DNA of 12,956 nucleotides from contig DASXZO010000149.1 in NCBI GenBank assembly GCA_036501845.1, positions 1 through 12,956 of the forward strand. Reading direction: 5' to 3'. Shown one piece after another: positions 12,180 to 12,956 of the stretch (its first letter is position 1; each line of letters begins with the position of its first letter). The notes under the pieces were generated by a model. The model saw nothing but the letters and a program-made list of their open reading frames with translations. It was not told the origin of the DNA and did no database searches. The position numbers were made by a program, and so were the translations under genes. This stretch comes from JBBREP01 sp036501845 (lineage in GTDB: Bacteria; Actinomycetota; Acidimicrobiia; IMCC26256; PALSA-610).

Positions 12180-12956
12180 ATCAGTTGGCAGGATCTCTCG
12201 GGGCACGTCGCGCTCGTCACCGGCGCCAACCACGGCATCGGTGCGGCGGTGGCACGCGCCCTCGCAGCGCGCGGAAGCGCAGTCGAGCTCACCTACCTGC
12301 GGCTCACCGGCGAACCCGATCCGCTGATCCCGTCGGAGTACGGCACGGCTCGGGCCGCAACCGCCGATGCGGTCGTCGAAGCGATCACCGCGGCTGGCGG
12401 TCGAGCAATCGCCGTCGAGGCCGATCTCGGCGATGCCACCGTCGTCGCTCGACTGTTCGACCGCGCCGAAGCGGAACTCGGTCCAGTCGACATCCTCGTG
12501 AACAACGCGAGCGGTTGGCGCCAAGACACGTTCGCGCCGCGCGAGGCCGACCGTTTCGGACGAGCGCTGGCGCCACTCACGCCAGCAAGCATCGACGCCA
12601 ACCTCGGCGTGGACGCGCGCGCCGCGGCGCTCCTGATCGCCGAGCTCGCGCGCCGCCACATCGCCCGTGGCGCGAACTGGGGTCGGATCGTCGGGATGAC
12701 GTCGAGCGGACCGGAAGGCTTCCCCGAGGAAGCGTCGTACGGAGCAGCGAAGGCCGCGCAGTCGCACTACACGATGACGGCCGCCGCGGAGCTCGCGCCC
12801 CACGGCATCACCGCGAACATCGTGCATCCTCCGGTGACAGATACTGGATGGATCACCGACGAGGTGCGCGAGTTCGTGGCGCGCGACCGCGACCACACCC
12901 ACGTGGCGTCGCCGGACGAGGTCGCGGAAGTGGTGGCGTGGCTGTGCTCCGATGCC
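12180..12956 (+). CDS. Short-chain dehydrogenase/reductase, 3' end beyond the window, apparent ATC start
   Basis: 259 codons of a classical SDR oxidoreductase using NAD(P)(H); substrate unknown. Seen, counting from the ATC: cofactor loop TGANHGIG (14-21), an acidic helix-strand region VEADLGDATVV, LVNNAS (NNAG variant, 108-111), active-site Ser near 175 (GMTSSG), and catalytic Tyr187 and Lys191 (SYGAAKAA), followed by HGITANIVHPPVTDTGW. The second strand ends TYLR without the NAD-specifying Asp, so NADP(H) is likelier. The frame has a stop at 12168-12170 and no ATG, GTG or TTG until GTG 12249, which would delete the cofactor loop. ATC at 12180 sits where family members usually have the initiator before SWQDLSG, so it is used here as the start. 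It is a non-canonical start, a start-loss mutation or a base error. The reading frame is otherwise intact. Confidence 0.85.
   Translation, partial: MSWQDLSGHVALVTGANHGIGAAVARALAARGSAVELTYLRLTGEPDPLIPSEYGTARAATADAVVEAITAAGGRAIAVEADLGDATVVARLFDRAEAELGPVDILVNNASGWRQDTFAPREADRFGRALAPLTPASIDANLGVDARAAALLIAELARRHIARGANWGRIVGMTSSGPEGFPEEASYGAAKAAQSHYTMTAAAELAPHGITANIVHPPVTDTGWITDEVREFVARDRDHTHVASPDEVAEVVAWLCSDA

Overview
This 13-kb window is GC-rich DNA with strong G/C bias at third codon positions. The gene content is typical of a free-living, lipid-degrading actinobacterium: F420/FMN luciferase-like enzymes, a CYP142-like P450, a split B12 acyl-CoA mutase and a stand-alone ATP-dependent DNA ligase. 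Acidimicrobiia-like organisms fit well, but lineage cannot be proven from the window. Twelve protein genes are supported. The two outermost (gltX on the left, an SDR on the right) run off the window. No tRNA, rRNA, CRISPR array or recognisable insertion sequence was seen, and no gene-free stretch exceeds about 100 bases.

Layout. (1) 1-3382, minus strand: acyl-CoA mutase large subunit, then its B12-binding subunit (stop and start overlap by one base), then gltX 33 bases further on. (2) 3404-4300, plus: a two-lobed GNAT acetyltransferase, divergent from the mutase. (3) 4310-5389: an orphan AbiEi-like/DUF559-like gene with a near-identical perfect palindrome at each end. (4) 5410-7796: divergent zinc alcohol dehydrogenase and cytochrome P450. 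(5) 7868-10935: two divergent luciferase-like monooxygenases sharing a 60-base control region, the rightward one followed by the DNA ligase. (6) 11002-12956: divergent acyl-CoA dehydrogenase and SDR.

The metabolic genes (P450, alcohol dehydrogenase, acyl-CoA dehydrogenase, SDR, two luciferase-like oxidoreductases, carbon-skeleton mutase) fit oxidation and chain shortening of steroid-, isoprenoid- or branched-chain compounds. The best regulatory evidence is an exact match to the published KstR operator consensus (TNNAACNNGTTNNA), midway between the -10 boxes of the two luciferase-like genes. The mutase carries Phe/Gln at the two positions that are Tyr/Arg in methylmalonyl-CoA mutase, which points to an isobutyryl-CoA-mutase-like substrate.

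Expression signals look actinobacterial. Several genes have a TANNNT box only 6-9 bases from the start codon, implying leaderless or nearly leaderless mRNAs. Convergent gene pairs are separated by long hairpins. Three of the four hairpins are copies of one sequence, and two of those copies bracket the AbiEi-like gene. The SDR has no ATG/GTG/TTG where its start should be, only ATC.
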